From contig CP136063.1 of NCBI GenBank assembly GCA_032622095.1, forward strand, positions 90,803,980 through 90,867,979: a DNA stretch of 64,000 bases, read 5' to 3'. A model generated the notes under the pieces. It worked only from the letters and a program-made list of their open reading frames with translations. It did no database searches and was not told the DNA's origin. Both the position numbers and the translations under genes were made by a program. This document shows positions 47,901 to 56,882 of this stretch, one piece after another. This DNA is from Siphonodentalium dalli (taxonomy: Eukaryota > Mollusca > Scaphopoda > Gadilida > Siphonodentaliidae). The stretch's first letter is position 1, and each line of letters starts with the position of its first letter.

Positions 47901-50900
47901 GCTATCATAGTTGAATAAATTTATACACTATTAGTTTAAAAAAACAATTCTGTTTACAATCTTCATAATATTTGCCTTTTAGCTCTCACAATTCTTACGT
48001 TGGGGGTCATTGTCGCCGTCTACGAAAGCTTGTGCTTGAGATTCTGTCGGGAACTTCTTGTAGCGAGCCCATCCGACTCCCTTTATCTGAGCTTCACATT
48101 CAGCCCTTCAGTAAAAGAACATTTATATATTTATTAAATCTATATTTTCATTACACATAGCGTTTAAATATTTATTAAATCTATATTTTCATTACACATA
48201 GCGTTTAAACATTTTTATCAGGGAAGTGACTACTCTCTCAGATACCAGTATGCAAATGTCACAACAACATATTTAAACTTTTTAAAAGTATATTTACTTA
48301 TTATAATTAATGGTGTACTCATGTTGATTTTGGGCAACCTGACGCCCCTTGTCCATACCTCTGCACCTACTAATTTTATCAATACCGGAAAAAATTTATA
48401 TAAGCTAGTGCAGAAACCGAAGCAAAAAAAATGTGTTTATAGATCACAGATCGTAGCAAAACTGTGCTCATCAGTCACCTATCTGAAATATTTACACCAG
48501 AAATAATTTTTTTTAAATGGCGACGCTCCTGTTTATATGGGCCAGTGTTTGATGTTGGGATTGTTTTTTATTTAAAATACTTGCAACACTTCATTAATGC
48601 TCCCAATACCCGCAATGATGTGCTCACTGTGTCCTGTTATATCATCTGTGTTTCCAGGGAAATATATTCAAGATGAATATATTCTATATATGGTCCATTT
48701 CCTCACACTTTGTGATTTCTCGAAAATGGGACCCGTCTTGTATTATAAATATTATAATAATTTTGTTTAAAGTTCCCAGACCCCTGTGATGTTACCGGAA
48801 ACATTTTTTTAGGACTTACCATATTTTGGGCACAGCGATTACTGACTTGAATTTGGGGGGAATATTAAATGACCTGGGCCCATATAATTTATCTATAAGA
48901 ATGATTTTGTCAAGTCTGTGAAGATTCGGTAAAGAAGATTTGGCCAGTTTTTCAGCTGAATCTTCCAAGGTTTAAACCTCTTTTGGGGAGCAATTTTAAC
49001 AGTTTGTGAGTATTTAATACATTTAATAATAAATGATTGAAGTTACTACTTTCATGATGTTTTGTCATTGTCCACTGAGAAAAAGTAAGTTGTCACAATT
49101 TAATGTTTGATAGGGCGTTCAGTAGTTCACACTGTTCACATTGGCACTAAGTGTATTTGCATAACTGACGGCGGACTTGCCCCTGAGCAAAAGCTGAGTT
49201 TACTCTTGTGTCCCGAATAGAAGAACAGACCAGAATAATAGTACAGGGCAGACAAATGGGCTAATTTCAATAATAGTACAGACCGGAAGTCCAGAATAGA
49301 AGTACAGGGCAGACTAATTATTAGATGTCACAATATTTGATCAGCTCTATCATTGGCAATCAATCTGTTAATTTCTTCCTTGATTTTTACTAGTACTACC
49401 TTACTCATATTTAAATTTGCGCAGTACTATTTTTTTTTATACTGAGTGAAAAATAATACGACTCATAAGTTTATATCAAACAATAGTGAAAATAAGAGGG
49501 GTGTTGTATATAGTAATATTAACTTATATTTACATATGGGCAACCAATCAATCTCAAAGATATTAATCATATGTACATGTAAAGCAATAAATCATGGTTA
49601 GATCTTTGATGTTGAAATGCTTCTAATAAATAATCATATTCCAGATGAAAGCACGTCTCTGTATTTACAACCCTGGGTTGACACAGTGGTTAAACAGTCT
49701 GTTTTGGTTAAACATTTAAAATACACGCAACCATGGAAGAGTTGATTTGTTTTCTAAAGTCAGCATCATATATATATGCGTGGTTGTGGTTTTACATCTT
49801 TCGAGTTCAATTCCATGATGTCCATAAATATTTATTAAATATCAAAATACTTAGTTGAACCATTCATAAGTACCCGTCTTCACAACAATATTATTACGCA
49901 GTTGTGTTCTATTCGATGGAAATTTTCTTTAAGACAGTCTTTGATATACAAATGTATCTTCGGGGATAATTAAGAACTGAAACAAGACTTTTACGAAAAA
50001 TTCAAAACTGAGTGAAAAATAGTACTGCGTGAATTTAAATACGAGTAAGGCAGTGCTAGTAACTGTCAGTGAATTCAAATTCAATGACATCCAGTTGTTT
50101 TCAATACCTACTAATACTATTACTGCCAGTACATGTACTAGTAGTAACGTTAGATGGGGTTAAGTGTCATGACTGGTGCATAATTGGTGCATTGTCATAC
50201 TCTTAAGATCCAATGAGCTGTTGATGCAGACTTACTTGTGTCATTGTGCAAGCTTTACATCGGTAGAAAAGTGTTAAACATCACCTTGGAGACAAAGAAG
50301 AATATTTACATAATTTGCTTTCAGTCATACTAATATATATACCACTTCCGTTTTTTTCCGATAGAACGCAGAATTTAGCAAACGCTGATTCAGTTCTAAA
50401 ATTTGTTCTTTCAAATATTTGTTTTTATTGCTATATATACGACTTTGTAAGTTTAAAATTAATCAACATATTGACCAGAATAAGCTCATACAAGGTGGCA
50501 ATTTTCATGAAAAATAATAACCGTACATGTACGTTTATTTTTGACACGAGAGTACTAGTACGGAATCATCTTTCGGATGCTGATTTGATATCAGTGAGAA
50601 CTACTTTATCACTGTTTGTTTTAAAGACAAGTTTGCCAAATGCATTTCAGCAAGAGCCCAGATCAGTTTGTTTTGCTGCATCAGATCTCAAGACTATTAG
50701 ACTACATAGTTGTGGTGGATTTGACTTCACTATTCATGGTTCATAAAAATGAATAAGAAATGCTCTTTATTTCGTCGTATCAGTATAGAATTATGGAATA
50801 GGTTAGATCCATCGGTGCGCTCTAGTCATTCGATATCCAAGTTCAGAAATTAACTCATCCAACTAGACAATAGACCTCCCCTCCGATATACTTTATGGTA

Positions 50901-53900
50901 GGCAACAGATCAAACCAAATTATTCATTTGAAAATTAGAAATGCTTGTAGTGAATTAAGTGATCAAAAACTTTCAAGGTTTCTTACCCATGATCCTAGTA
51001 AAGTTGTAGTTGTGGAAATATGTGTGAAGATGCTGAGCATTACTTTTTTTTAAAGAGAAACTTTACGATTGCATGAATTGTTGGTGAACATAACCATTGA
51101 AATTCTTCTGTAATCTGATCCTGCACTTGGCCATAAGATGAATTGTGACATTTGTAAGATAGTTCATGAATATTTCAAATCCACCAATAGATTCAATATG
51201 AGACTATGAGTTCATACTAAATACATGTCATTTAATTTAATGTTACATCTTATTCTCCGAGTTCACCTTTACTGCTCAAAACACCCCACACCATCTGAAA
51301 CATCCCTTATTCAGATGACCTAGACAGAGAGGCCTCTGTATCCCTGAGTGTCGGTGTTTGCACTTTTGTGTTGGTCATACTATGTAATGTTTTGTTATTT
51401 TCTGTTGGTGGGTCCGGCTTATATAGGCTTGCCTGTTGCCTGGACCTGGTGCTATGTCAATGTACATCTTGCACAATTTAAACTATTTAAAGGCCAACTT
51501 AATTCTCGAATCACAAGATCACATTTTATAAAACATATTCCATATAATGGACCATATTATATACCACTAGCCGATGAGCCCGACGTTGTCCGGGCTATTC
51601 AAAAACCAAATTTCAAGTCGATGAGCCCGACGTTGTCCGGGCTATTGAAAAACCAAATTTCAAGTCGATAGCTCTACCCAGCCCGACGTTGTCCGGGCTA
51701 TTCAAAAACCAAATTTTAAGTCGATAGCTCTACCCGTTTCCGAGATCTCGTCTGCGCATGCGCGAAGCTGGCGTCGCACGTGCTCGGCGACCCGATAAAA
51801 TTCGTATCCGGGGCAAGATACATTCACATACCAAATTTAAAGTCGATAGCTCCACCCGTTTCCGAGATCTCGTCTGCGCATGTGCGAAGCTGGCGTCGCA
51901 CGGGCTCGGCGACCCGATAAAATTCGTATTCGGGGCAAGATACATTCACATACCAAATTTCAAGTCGATAGCTCCACCCGTTTCCGAGATCTCGTCTGCG
52001 CATGCGCGAAGCTGGCGTCGCACGGGCTCGGCAACCCGATAAAATTCGTATCCGGGGCAAGATACATTCACATACCAAATTTCAAGTCGATAGCTCCACC
52101 CGTTTCCAAGATCTCGTCTGCGCATGCGCGAAGCGGGCGCCGCACGGGCTCGCCAATACGACAACGTCCACCGCCTGGTCAAACTACATACACGTACCAA
52201 GTTTCGTCCCGATCGGTCGAGAATCGTAGATTTGTATAAATGACATACATACAGACAGACAAACAGAGGTCTTCAAAATATATATGAGACTAGCCGATGA
52301 GCCCGACGTTGTCCGGGCTATTCAAAATCCAAATTTCAAGTCGATAGCTCTACCCGTTTCCGAGATCTGGCCTGCGCATGCGCGAAGCTGGCGTCGCACG
52401 GGCTCGGCGACCCGATAAAATTCGTATCCGGGGCAAGATACATTCACATACCAAATTTCAAGTCGATAGCTCCACCCGTTTCCAAGATCTCGTCTGCGCA
52501 TGCGCGAAGCTGGCATCGCACGGGCTCGGCGACCCGATAAAATTCATATCCAGGGCAAGATACATTCACATACCAAATTTCAAGTCGATAGCTCCACCCG
52601 TTTCCGAGATCTCGTCTGCGCATGCGCGAAGCTGGCGTGGCACGGGCTCGGCGACCCGATAAAATTCGTATTCGGGGCAAGATACATTCACACACCAAAT
52701 TTCAAGTTGATAGCTCCACCCGTTTCCGAGATCTCGTCTGCGCATGCGCTGCACGGGCGTCGCACGGGCTCGCCAATACGACAACGACCACCGCCTGGTC
52801 AAACTACACACACGTACCAAGTTTCGTCCCGATCGGTCGAGAATCGTAGATTTGTATCAATGACAAACAGACAAACAGACAGACAGACAGAGGTCTTCAA
52901 AATATATATGAGATTTGAAAGGGGAAGCTCCAAAACATTGTATGTTCAATTGATCCGGTCGAATAAACCGGGAACATGTTGTTTTTGTTGAGGTGCCGAG
53001 GTGTGTTCTGTGCTTAATTTTATTCCGGACTGTACTGTAAAATCTACTATTCTCAATAGAAGAGGAATAACTCTATCTCTTAGTTTGAATTCTGATGCAT
53101 TCTGGGTTGACAATGGGGGAAAAGTCTCTATCAATTGGTGGATATTTCCTAGGCCACAGCTGTTCCGTATTCTGGTGGGATATATATATTTTGGTTCCTT
53201 TTCCAAATGGTATATAATATGGAATATGTTATCTGGGCATTCAAAAATTAAGTAGGCCTTTAAAAAAAAAATGATATTTCTCAAATAAAATCAGATATAA
53301 ATAAAGAAATAAGACAATAAGAAACACTCTTTATAAGTCATATTTTTATTTAAAAGTAAAAAATGGTGGATGGTATATATACATGTCTATATACACATTT
53401 TATTTTAAAAACACAATATAAATAATATATATTATTATTTATATTGTGTTAAATACTTAAATACAATGTGTATATACATATGTATATATACCATCAACCT
53501 TTTTTTTCACTTTTTATTTTTAAAATTTTTACTAAAATTAATATCAAACACATAATATGTGATTGCCATCAATGTTCATTAACGTTTTACCAAAATTTAT
53601 CATGGTTTACAACAAACACGTATGCATCCCAGATTGTTTTGGTCATATTTTATAATGTTTACAGTAACCACGTGTATTTGTATTTAAGGTAATAACTGCA
53701 AAATAAACAATGGAATGAAAACATTCACAACTCAATACTCTCACTCTTTTTGTCTAACTTTTTGTTATAATCACACCAATTTACCAATACTATTATAAAC
53801 ATGCGTATATCTGAGATCTACCCGACTCCACCCAAAATCTGACAAGCGATCGAACTTGAAGGATATCGAGGCATCAAGAGTCGGCTAAATCACGATTTTC

Positions 53901-54097
53901 CATTTGACTAAACGACCAATACTCCAATTGAGACAATCAACACTAAGAATGCAACCATGTGCTTACCAAGTGTTGTAGATCCCTGGGGCTTTGCCCTTCC
54001 GGACCGCATAAAATGCGGGAGCTTTTGCAGCTTTTGGCATGGTGAAAACCGGTCTTCTTATATATAGAGCACTTCGCAATTTCCGAGCTAAAAACAT
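31096..54097 (-). CDS. RNASEH1: Ribonuclease H1, complete eight-exon gene
   Basis: Minus-strand coding exons: 54097-53967, 48105-47999, 45748-45620, 39668-39548, 37137-37083, 34527-34443, 33443-33319, 31191-31096. Every intron is GT-AG, all phases join, and the total is 849 nt, 282 aa (human is 286). Residues 1-19 form an Arg-rich presequence. About 28-78 is the N-terminal hybrid-binding domain (FYAVRKGKAPGIYNTW, KKFPTESQAQAFV). About 80-123 is a charged linker. The RNase H domain follows with the DEDD set: D138 in VYTDGSC, E179 in NNRAEIY, D203 in LHTDSQF, D267 in NEAADKL, and His257 in the flexible loop. A basic WLAGWKKKGW segment is kept. It cuts RNA in RNA:DNA hybrids, in the nucleus and (long form) mitochondria. 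No defect is visible. Introns make up ~96% of the locus and are full of MITEs. Confidence 0.96.
31962..32288. mobile_element. TTAA-flanked piggyBac-like MITE, family G
   Basis: TTAACCCTTTGGCGAGTA to TACTCTCCAAAGGGTTAA with TTAA at both ends. The internal GAACGACATATATGTCA is duplicated near the left end. Single copy in the window. Confidence 0.65.
32656..33303. mobile_element. TTAA-flanked MITE family E, copy E4
   Basis: TTAAAGGGACTCAAGGCCTT to GCCTTGTGTCCCTTTAA. Same orientation as E1. It lies in RNASEH1 intron 7 and ends 15 bp from exon 7. Confidence 0.8.
32790..32940. repeat. 21 bp minisatellite inside E4 (~7 units)
   Basis: Unit TTTCGCATATCAAAATCATTG. Other family E copies carry this sequence once (e.g. 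TTTCGTATATCAAAACCATA in E1), so it was expanded here. The 67- and 80-codon frames over it are by-products. Confidence 0.85.
33319..33443 (-). CDS. RNASEH1: RNASEH1 coding exon 7
   Basis: 125 nt between ATCCAG|GTATAA and AATGG|GTGAGA. Encodes ITKWLAGWKKKGWVT and PVINKDDFIDLDEALQG. MITE E4 begins 15 bp beyond its donor. Confidence 0.95.
33444..34442 (-). other. RNASEH1 intron 6: contents
   Basis: Mostly family H repeat (33590-34105: CCAAGATGGCTGCCAGCGGC, CATTTTGGGGTCATTCGG complement). A solo family D right end at 34107-34172 joins it directly. Confidence 0.65.
34443..34527 (-). CDS. RNASEH1: RNASEH1 coding exon 6 (second catalytic Asp)
   Basis: 85 nt between CCAACAG|GCTGCA and TAACA|GTATGT. 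Encodes KNLVLHTDSQFLIN with Asp203. MITE A11 sits 72 bp upstream of its acceptor. Confidence 0.95.
34599..34750. mobile_element. Palindromic MITE family A, copy A11 (right end lost)
   Basis: TACAGTAATGCTCTATAATC start, centre CTCTCACTGAGAGC, ending in CAAGCCATATTTCCA. Confidence 0.7.
36621..36766. repeat. Long foldback (~60 bp arms)
   Basis: GTTTCTCTCATATGATATTT ATGAAACTCG inward to CAGTTTTCTCTCGCCGG is mirrored by CTCGAGAAAACTGAAAATTC to ATCATATGAGAGAAAC. The near sequence 36370-36415 (GATAAATAGAATATGTAATT) is repeated at 36613. Confidence 0.75.
37083..37137 (-). CDS. RNASEH1: RNASEH1 coding exon 5 (catalytic Glu)
   Basis: 55 nt between TTCTCTAG|CAATG and TTTAT|GTGAGT. Encodes NVSEGLDGNPTNNRAEIY with Glu179. 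Confidence 0.94.
37333..37477. mobile_element. Palindromic MITE family A, copy A12 (right arm deleted)
   Basis: Full left arm to CTCTCACTGAG, then GGTTAAGGAATCGATTATTT AGGGCATTG. Confidence 0.75.
38701..38750. repeat. (CT)25 microsatellite
   Basis: Uninterrupted CT dinucleotides for 50 bases, 18 bp before MITE A13. Confidence 0.95.
38768..38878. mobile_element. Palindromic MITE family A, copy A13 (left half only)
   Basis: TATAGTAATGCCCAAA through the left arm to GAAAGCTCTCAGG. The right half is absent. Confidence 0.7.
39548..39668 (-). CDS. RNASEH1: RNASEH1 coding exon 4 (first catalytic Asp)
   Basis: Acceptor TCTGCAG|GGACTA, donor ACATA|GTGAGT. Encodes SVSVYTDGSCPFNGK and GIGVYWG; Asp138 of the DEDD set. 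Confidence 0.95.
41558..41985. mobile_element. Double-hairpin element family D, copy D4 (full length)
   Basis: Two GAATGAGGTC...GACCTCATTC hairpins (41583-41670 and 41873-41962) with the D1-type spacer between. Outer end ATAGTGTCTGACTTTTGCAG. Confidence 0.75.
42751..42822. repeat. GACG-rich tetranucleotide microsatellite
   Basis: GACGGACGGACGGACGGAC-type run with a few changes. Confidence 0.9.
43663..44960 (-). mobile_element. Non-autonomous Helitron H4 (~1.3 kb)
   Basis: Read on the minus strand: A|TCTATATCTATATTTGCG at the 5' end, then a TGTC-rich microsatellite. The 3' end is CCTGGGCAACGCCGGG hairpin, TAACCCTG, CTAG|T. The A/T insertion site and hairpin-CTAG layout are typical. No Rep/helicase ORF. 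Confidence 0.65.
45620..45748 (-). CDS. RNASEH1: RNASEH1 coding exon 3 (linker)
   Basis: Acceptor CTCCAG|CTCCTG, donor GACAG|GTAGTA. 129 nt of low-complexity Asp/Glu/Lys-rich linker (EKTAVKRKDSGDSED, KEKKSKTEEKDDD), including a basic VKRKD stretch that could add to nuclear import. Confidence 0.92.
45776..46137. mobile_element. piggyBac-like MITE family B, copy B9
   Basis: TTTCATGACAGGAGCTGCAC at the left, AGCTCCAGTCATGAAAGGGT then TTAA at the right. T-rich spacer in the middle. Confidence 0.7.
46223..46553. mobile_element. piggyBac-like MITE family B, copy B10
   Basis: TTAACCCTTTCATGACTGGA to CCAGTCATCAAAGGGTTAA with TTAA at both ends. Three core hairpins in a row. Confidence 0.8.
47264..47760. 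mobile_element. piggyBac-like MITE family C, copy C6, interrupted by B11
   Basis: TTAACCCTTTCAAAACTAAA start. The C sequence stops at CAGGTAA and resumes after 47596 with ACAAACGACAGACATGC, ending at AATGAGAAAGGGTG. Confidence 0.7.
47357..47596. mobile_element. piggyBac-like MITE family B, copy B11, inside C6
   Basis: TTAACCCTTTGAGTGCCAGG to CCTGGCACTCAAAGGGTTAA, flanked by a TTAA on each side within the C element. Very similar to B2. Confidence 0.85.
47999..48105 (-). CDS. RNASEH1: RNASEH1 coding exon 2
   Basis: Acceptor CTGAAG|GGCTGA, donor CCAAC|GTAAGA. 107 nt finishing the hybrid-binding domain (GVGWARYKKFPTESQAQAF). A 41 bp tandem duplication lies just upstream at about 48127-48208. 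Confidence 0.94.
49388..50061. mobile_element. Non-autonomous TIR element, ~674 bp
   Basis: Left end TACTAGTACTACCTTACTCA TATTTAAATTTGCGCAGTAC is mirrored at 50010-50061 (GTACTGCGTGAATTTAAATA CGAGTAAGGCAGTGCTAGTA). Inverted ends of ~50 bp; non-coding interior. Confidence 0.65.
50750..51215 (+). pseudogene. Relic of a non-LTR retrotransposon ORF2 C-terminus
   Basis: Scattered frames read SLFRRISIELWNRLDPSVRS, NQIIHLKIRNACSELSDQK, then CGNMCEDAEHYFFK and CDICKIVHEYFKSTNRF. LW..L...VR.S.S...F, LR..CS.L and the C-x3-C-x4-H cluster are the standard post-RT region of jockey/CR1-like LINEs. At least two frameshifts and several stops make it dead. It sits on the strand opposite to RNASEH1. Confidence 0.6.
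51567..52289 (-). mobile_element. Helitron H1 with 122 bp internal monomers
   Basis: On the minus strand the element starts TCTCATATATATTTTGAAG and ends GCCCGGACAACGTCGGGC hairpin, TCATCGG, CTAG|T. Inside are 122 bp GC-rich monomers (CGTTTCCGAGATCTCGTCTG, CATGCGCGAAGCTGGCGTCG) at 51755, 51877, 51999 and 52121. The 3' hairpin region is itself repeated three times at the left. No transposase. Confidence 0.75.
52290..52913 (-). mobile_element. Helitron H2, abutting H1 head to tail
   Basis: Same termini; 122 bp monomers at 52375, 52497, 52619 and 52741. Its 5' end is preceded by A, and its 3' CTAG joins the TCTC of H1 with no base between (52289/52290). Confidence 0.75.
53345..53523. repeat. AT-rich foldback element
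   Basis: ATGGTATATATACATGTCTA TATACACATT and AACACAATATAAATAATATA are mirrored by TATATTGTGTT and AATGTGTATATACATATGTA. The centre is TATATTATTATT. Confidence 0.7.
53967..54097 (-). CDS. RNASEH1: RNASEH1 coding exon 1 (both start codons)
   Basis: ATG at 54095-54097 opens MFLARKLRSALYIRRPVFT and a second in-frame ATG at 54038-54040 opens MPKAAKAPAFYAVRKGK. The donor is CACTTG|GTAAGC, ending in phase 2 within a Trp codon. Confidence 0.92.
54038..54040 (-). promoter_or_regulatory. RNASEH1: Internal AUG likely starting the nuclear RNase H1 isoform
   Basis: ATG preceded by TTTTCACC, so -3 is A (strong context), 57 nt after the first AUG. In mammals the second AUG (Met27) gives the nuclear protein and the first gives the mitochondrial one. 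The same spacing class and a basic presequence are seen here. Use of both starts is inferred. Confidence 0.65.
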
Positions 54098-55444
54098 GCG
54101 TCTGTAAATGTGTAATTGTGTCAAATGTATATAAAATAGCAATCGGGCTTATTTGTGGAAAGACGAATTACACATGTCAAATTTTATTCTGAATGTCACA
54201 CTTTGTCATTGAATATTATTAATCGTTGAATTTAAAATCGATTTTAACCTGTTATGACTTTAACCCACACAGTAACCCTTAAACTGCACTAAATTTTATT
54301 CCGGTACCAATTCCGATTTTTAACATTACGGAACGATACGGAAAATTCCGATTTTTCACGAGCGCTGGTCTTTTCCGGTGCCGACCAACTTGAGGTTGGT
54401 TGTGAATATTTAGCCCATTAATATTCGCCATAATCTCATCTTCACAGTTGAATTTAAACCGAAATTATTTGTCACAAGGTCCAACCTAACCCATACGGTT
54501 CAAATCAAGCAAAATTTCCCGACGATGGTCCCTCAATATACCGATATTTTCCGGATTGATTTATGTATCAATAATAAATTCGTGGTATGTCGCACGTTTT
54601 TTAGCTACTTTACCACACAATTTCGATCTCGATACACTGCTATTAGTGAAGTTTTTAAATGGAGAATCAGACCATTTTATGCGTATACTGGTTGTGTCAC
54701 ACCTGCGATTCTGTATAATGTATTCTCCATCTCAAATTGAACAGGCCCAGGGGTTGTATTCTTTTAATCACTTTTGTTGATTCAAGAATCAAGATCCCTG
54801 GTGCTGTAATAATTTGCTTGACCCTTGGTGCATTAAACACTAGATGCTGTCCTGGAGGGTGGGTATGTGGAGGGGAGTAGTTTCAGCTAGTGCAGCACCA
54901 TTCAATGATTCATGTAAATTTGCCGGTATGTCCTTCATGTAAGAATACACTAAACCCTAGCCATACGGTAACCCTAACACATGGATAATGGAGGGGGGTG
55001 CGTGGTTTCATGTATTCTTACATGAAGGATATGCCCATTTGCCACCAACATGACAGAAAAATCAAATTCTTGTTTTTGAATAACCTGCGATGGCTAAAGC
55101 CTAAAAATAGCTTTTCGCTGGCATGCTTTAGCCTGATATGAGGCTGTGTTTAAGCAGGCAAGCTAAATGCTCTCACAACTTCATAAGGGCATTCCTATAT
55201 AATATACACATCGATGGTGTCTTCTGAACAGCAATCTGGACCATTGACATCAGCCTGCGACCTCTGAGGCTCTGTCAATAGTCTTCCTTGCTGTTAAAAA
55301 AACACCACCTTGGAAATATCTAGAGGTACTAGTAGGGGTGCTGGATAAAACGTACCTAATCAAGAATGTAGGCTATCTTCAATAACTCCTATTAACTCGC
55401 TATTCCACCCAAAGCAGTCAATATGTGTTTTATTATATATGGCA
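54098..55444. other. RNASEH1 upstream flank
   Basis: Probable promoter side of RNASEH1; no TATA box stands out. Contains opposed 71/74-codon chance frames at 54525-54780, an inverted repeat 54927-55034 (GTCCTTCATGTAAGAATACA / TATTCTTACATGAAGGA), and 55160-55312, which recurs at 57098-57252. Confidence 0.4.
55160..55312. repeat. ~155 bp dispersed repeat, copy 1
   Basis: TATATAATATACAC, GTGTCTTCTGAACAGCA and CTTGCTGTTAA blocks occur in the same order at 57098-57252, with roughly 80% identity by eye. Confidence 0.6.
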
Positions 55445-56058
55445 CTAGCCGATGAGCCCGACGTTGTCCGGGCTATTCAAAATCCAAATTTCAAGTCGAT
55501 AGCTCTACCCGTTTCCGAGATCTGGCCTGCGCATGCGCGAAGCTGGCGTCGCACGGGCTCGGCGACGCGATAAAATTCGTATCCGGGGCAAGATACATTC
55601 ACATACCAAATTTCAAGTCGATAGCTCCACCCGTTTCCAAGATCTCGTCTGCGCATGCGCGAAGCTGGCGTCGCACGGGCTCGGCGACTCGATAAAATTC
55701 ATATCCAGGGCAAGATACATTCACATACCAAATTTCAAGTCGATAGCTCCACCCGTTTCCGAGATCTCGTCTGCGCATGCGCGAAGCTGGCGTCGCACGG
55801 GCTCGGCGACTCGATAAAATTTGTATCCGGGGCAAGATACATTCACATAGCAAATTTCAAGTCGATAGCTCCACCCGTTTCCGAGATCTCGTCTGCGCAT
55901 GCGCGAAGCGGGCGCCGCACAGGCTCGCCAATACGATGACCGCCTCGTCAAACTACACACACGTACCAAGTTTCGTCCCGATCGGTCGAGAATCGTAGAT
56001 TTGTATAAATGACAGACAAACATACAGACAGACAGAGGTCTTCAAAATATATATGAGA
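55445..56058 (-). mobile_element. Helitron H3 with 122 bp internal monomers
   Basis: Same family as H1/H2; A|TCTC 5' junction at 56058/56059 and CTAG|T at 55445/55444. Monomers start at 55530, 55652, 55774 and 55896. Confidence 0.75.
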
Positions 56059-56426
56059 TAATTGTCTCTTTCCACCAACCGCGACATTGGCAAGCGGATA
56101 AATACTAAAATAGTTTGACAATTTGTAACCACTCTGGCCTCATTCCAAATTGTGAATGTCAACTTGGGTGCGATAGTTAGAAGATTATAGCCTGGAAATA
56201 GTTAGCTCGCCATGCAATGGCTACCAACACAGCGGAAATAATATTAGAACTGTTTTTTGAATAGTCAGCGATGGCTAAAATCGCTTTTCGCTGGTGTGCT
56301 TTAGGCCAAAACAAAATGAATGCGTGTTTCCCGTAACGAGCCCACAAAAAATAGGGACGGGTGGTAGGCTTTTCATTTTATTTTATTTTTTCATTTTATT
56401 TTTTTATGGTCTCGTGTAGGCCATGC

Positions 56427-56882
56427 CTAACCACCATCAAAGACCATACAATGACCCAGAGCAACCAACAAATTGGTGATAAAACTGATATATTGAGGGG
56501 AAACATATAAAACAGATAACAGACAGTTTACTAAAATTACTTTAATAAACCTGAAACAGGCACTGCCTTGCCATGTGGCTTGGCCACAACAGGCATCAGC
56601 CCTGCATTGGAACAATCAATACAAATAGGCAAAACTTTTTATATCCCCATTGGGATCTGCACAATGGGCACAGGTATCAATGACCCCAAGGGCTGCCCCA
56701 TAATATCCCAATTCTATTGGAGACCGACAAACAATATCCCGCCGCACCACGATCCTTGCAGCCTGGCCGTAATGGAGTAGACCCTTCACCTGGATACAAG
56801 AATCGAGTACACACCTGACCTGTTTATACGGGAAAAGTGGAATGCCATGGCATGGGCCTGCATTGACGTCGAAAAATATCAA
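56427..56882 (-). other. Unidentified higher-complexity segment with an 88-codon frame
   Basis: Unlike its AT-rich surroundings, this stretch is of balanced composition. On the minus strand 56882-56616 reads an 88-residue Cys-rich frame (KGLLHYGQAARIVVRRDI, GVIDTCAHCADPNGD). After a stop the same strand continues open, and GGTTTATTAAAGTAA lies further on, as in a 3' end. A 70-codon frame overlaps on the plus strand. I recognise no domain. It could be an exon of an unknown gene, a lncRNA or an old insertion. Confidence 0.2.

Larger units (their letters stand above)
45749..47998 (-). other. RNASEH1 intron 2: contents
   Basis: Three family B elements (B9, B10, B11) and family C copy C6 within 2.2 kb, plus an interspersed piece at 46940-47055 shared with 63742-63872 (GCAATAAGCAATGCCG-type, GTGGGACATTTTTCCTAATT). 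Confidence 0.7.
48106..53966 (-). other. RNASEH1 intron 1: contents
   Basis: 41 bp tandem duplication (48127-48208), TIR element 49388-50061, LINE relic 50750-51215, Helitrons H1 and H2 (51567-52913), AT-rich foldback 53345-53523. The 143-codon frame at 50315-50746 resembles nothing I know. Confidence 0.65.

Noticed and set aside
50315-50746. 143-codon frame upstream of the LINE relic
   Set aside because: It is not in frame with the recognisable LINE text at 50758-50870 and shows no RT or other motif. More likely chance in RNASEH1 intron 1.
51567-51610. Possible hammerhead ribozyme core (CCGATGAG followed by a hairpin)
   Set aside because: A hammerhead needs CUGAUGA and GAAA core boxes. Here the first box is changed and the second is absent. 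The same bases are fully explained as the Helitron 3' hairpin plus CTAG on the minus strand.
51758-52991. Overlapping 64-163 codon frames with an Arg/Ala-rich peptide
   Set aside because: They are repeated translations of the 122 bp Helitron monomers on both strands; the same frames recur at 55533-56023. No independent coding signal.
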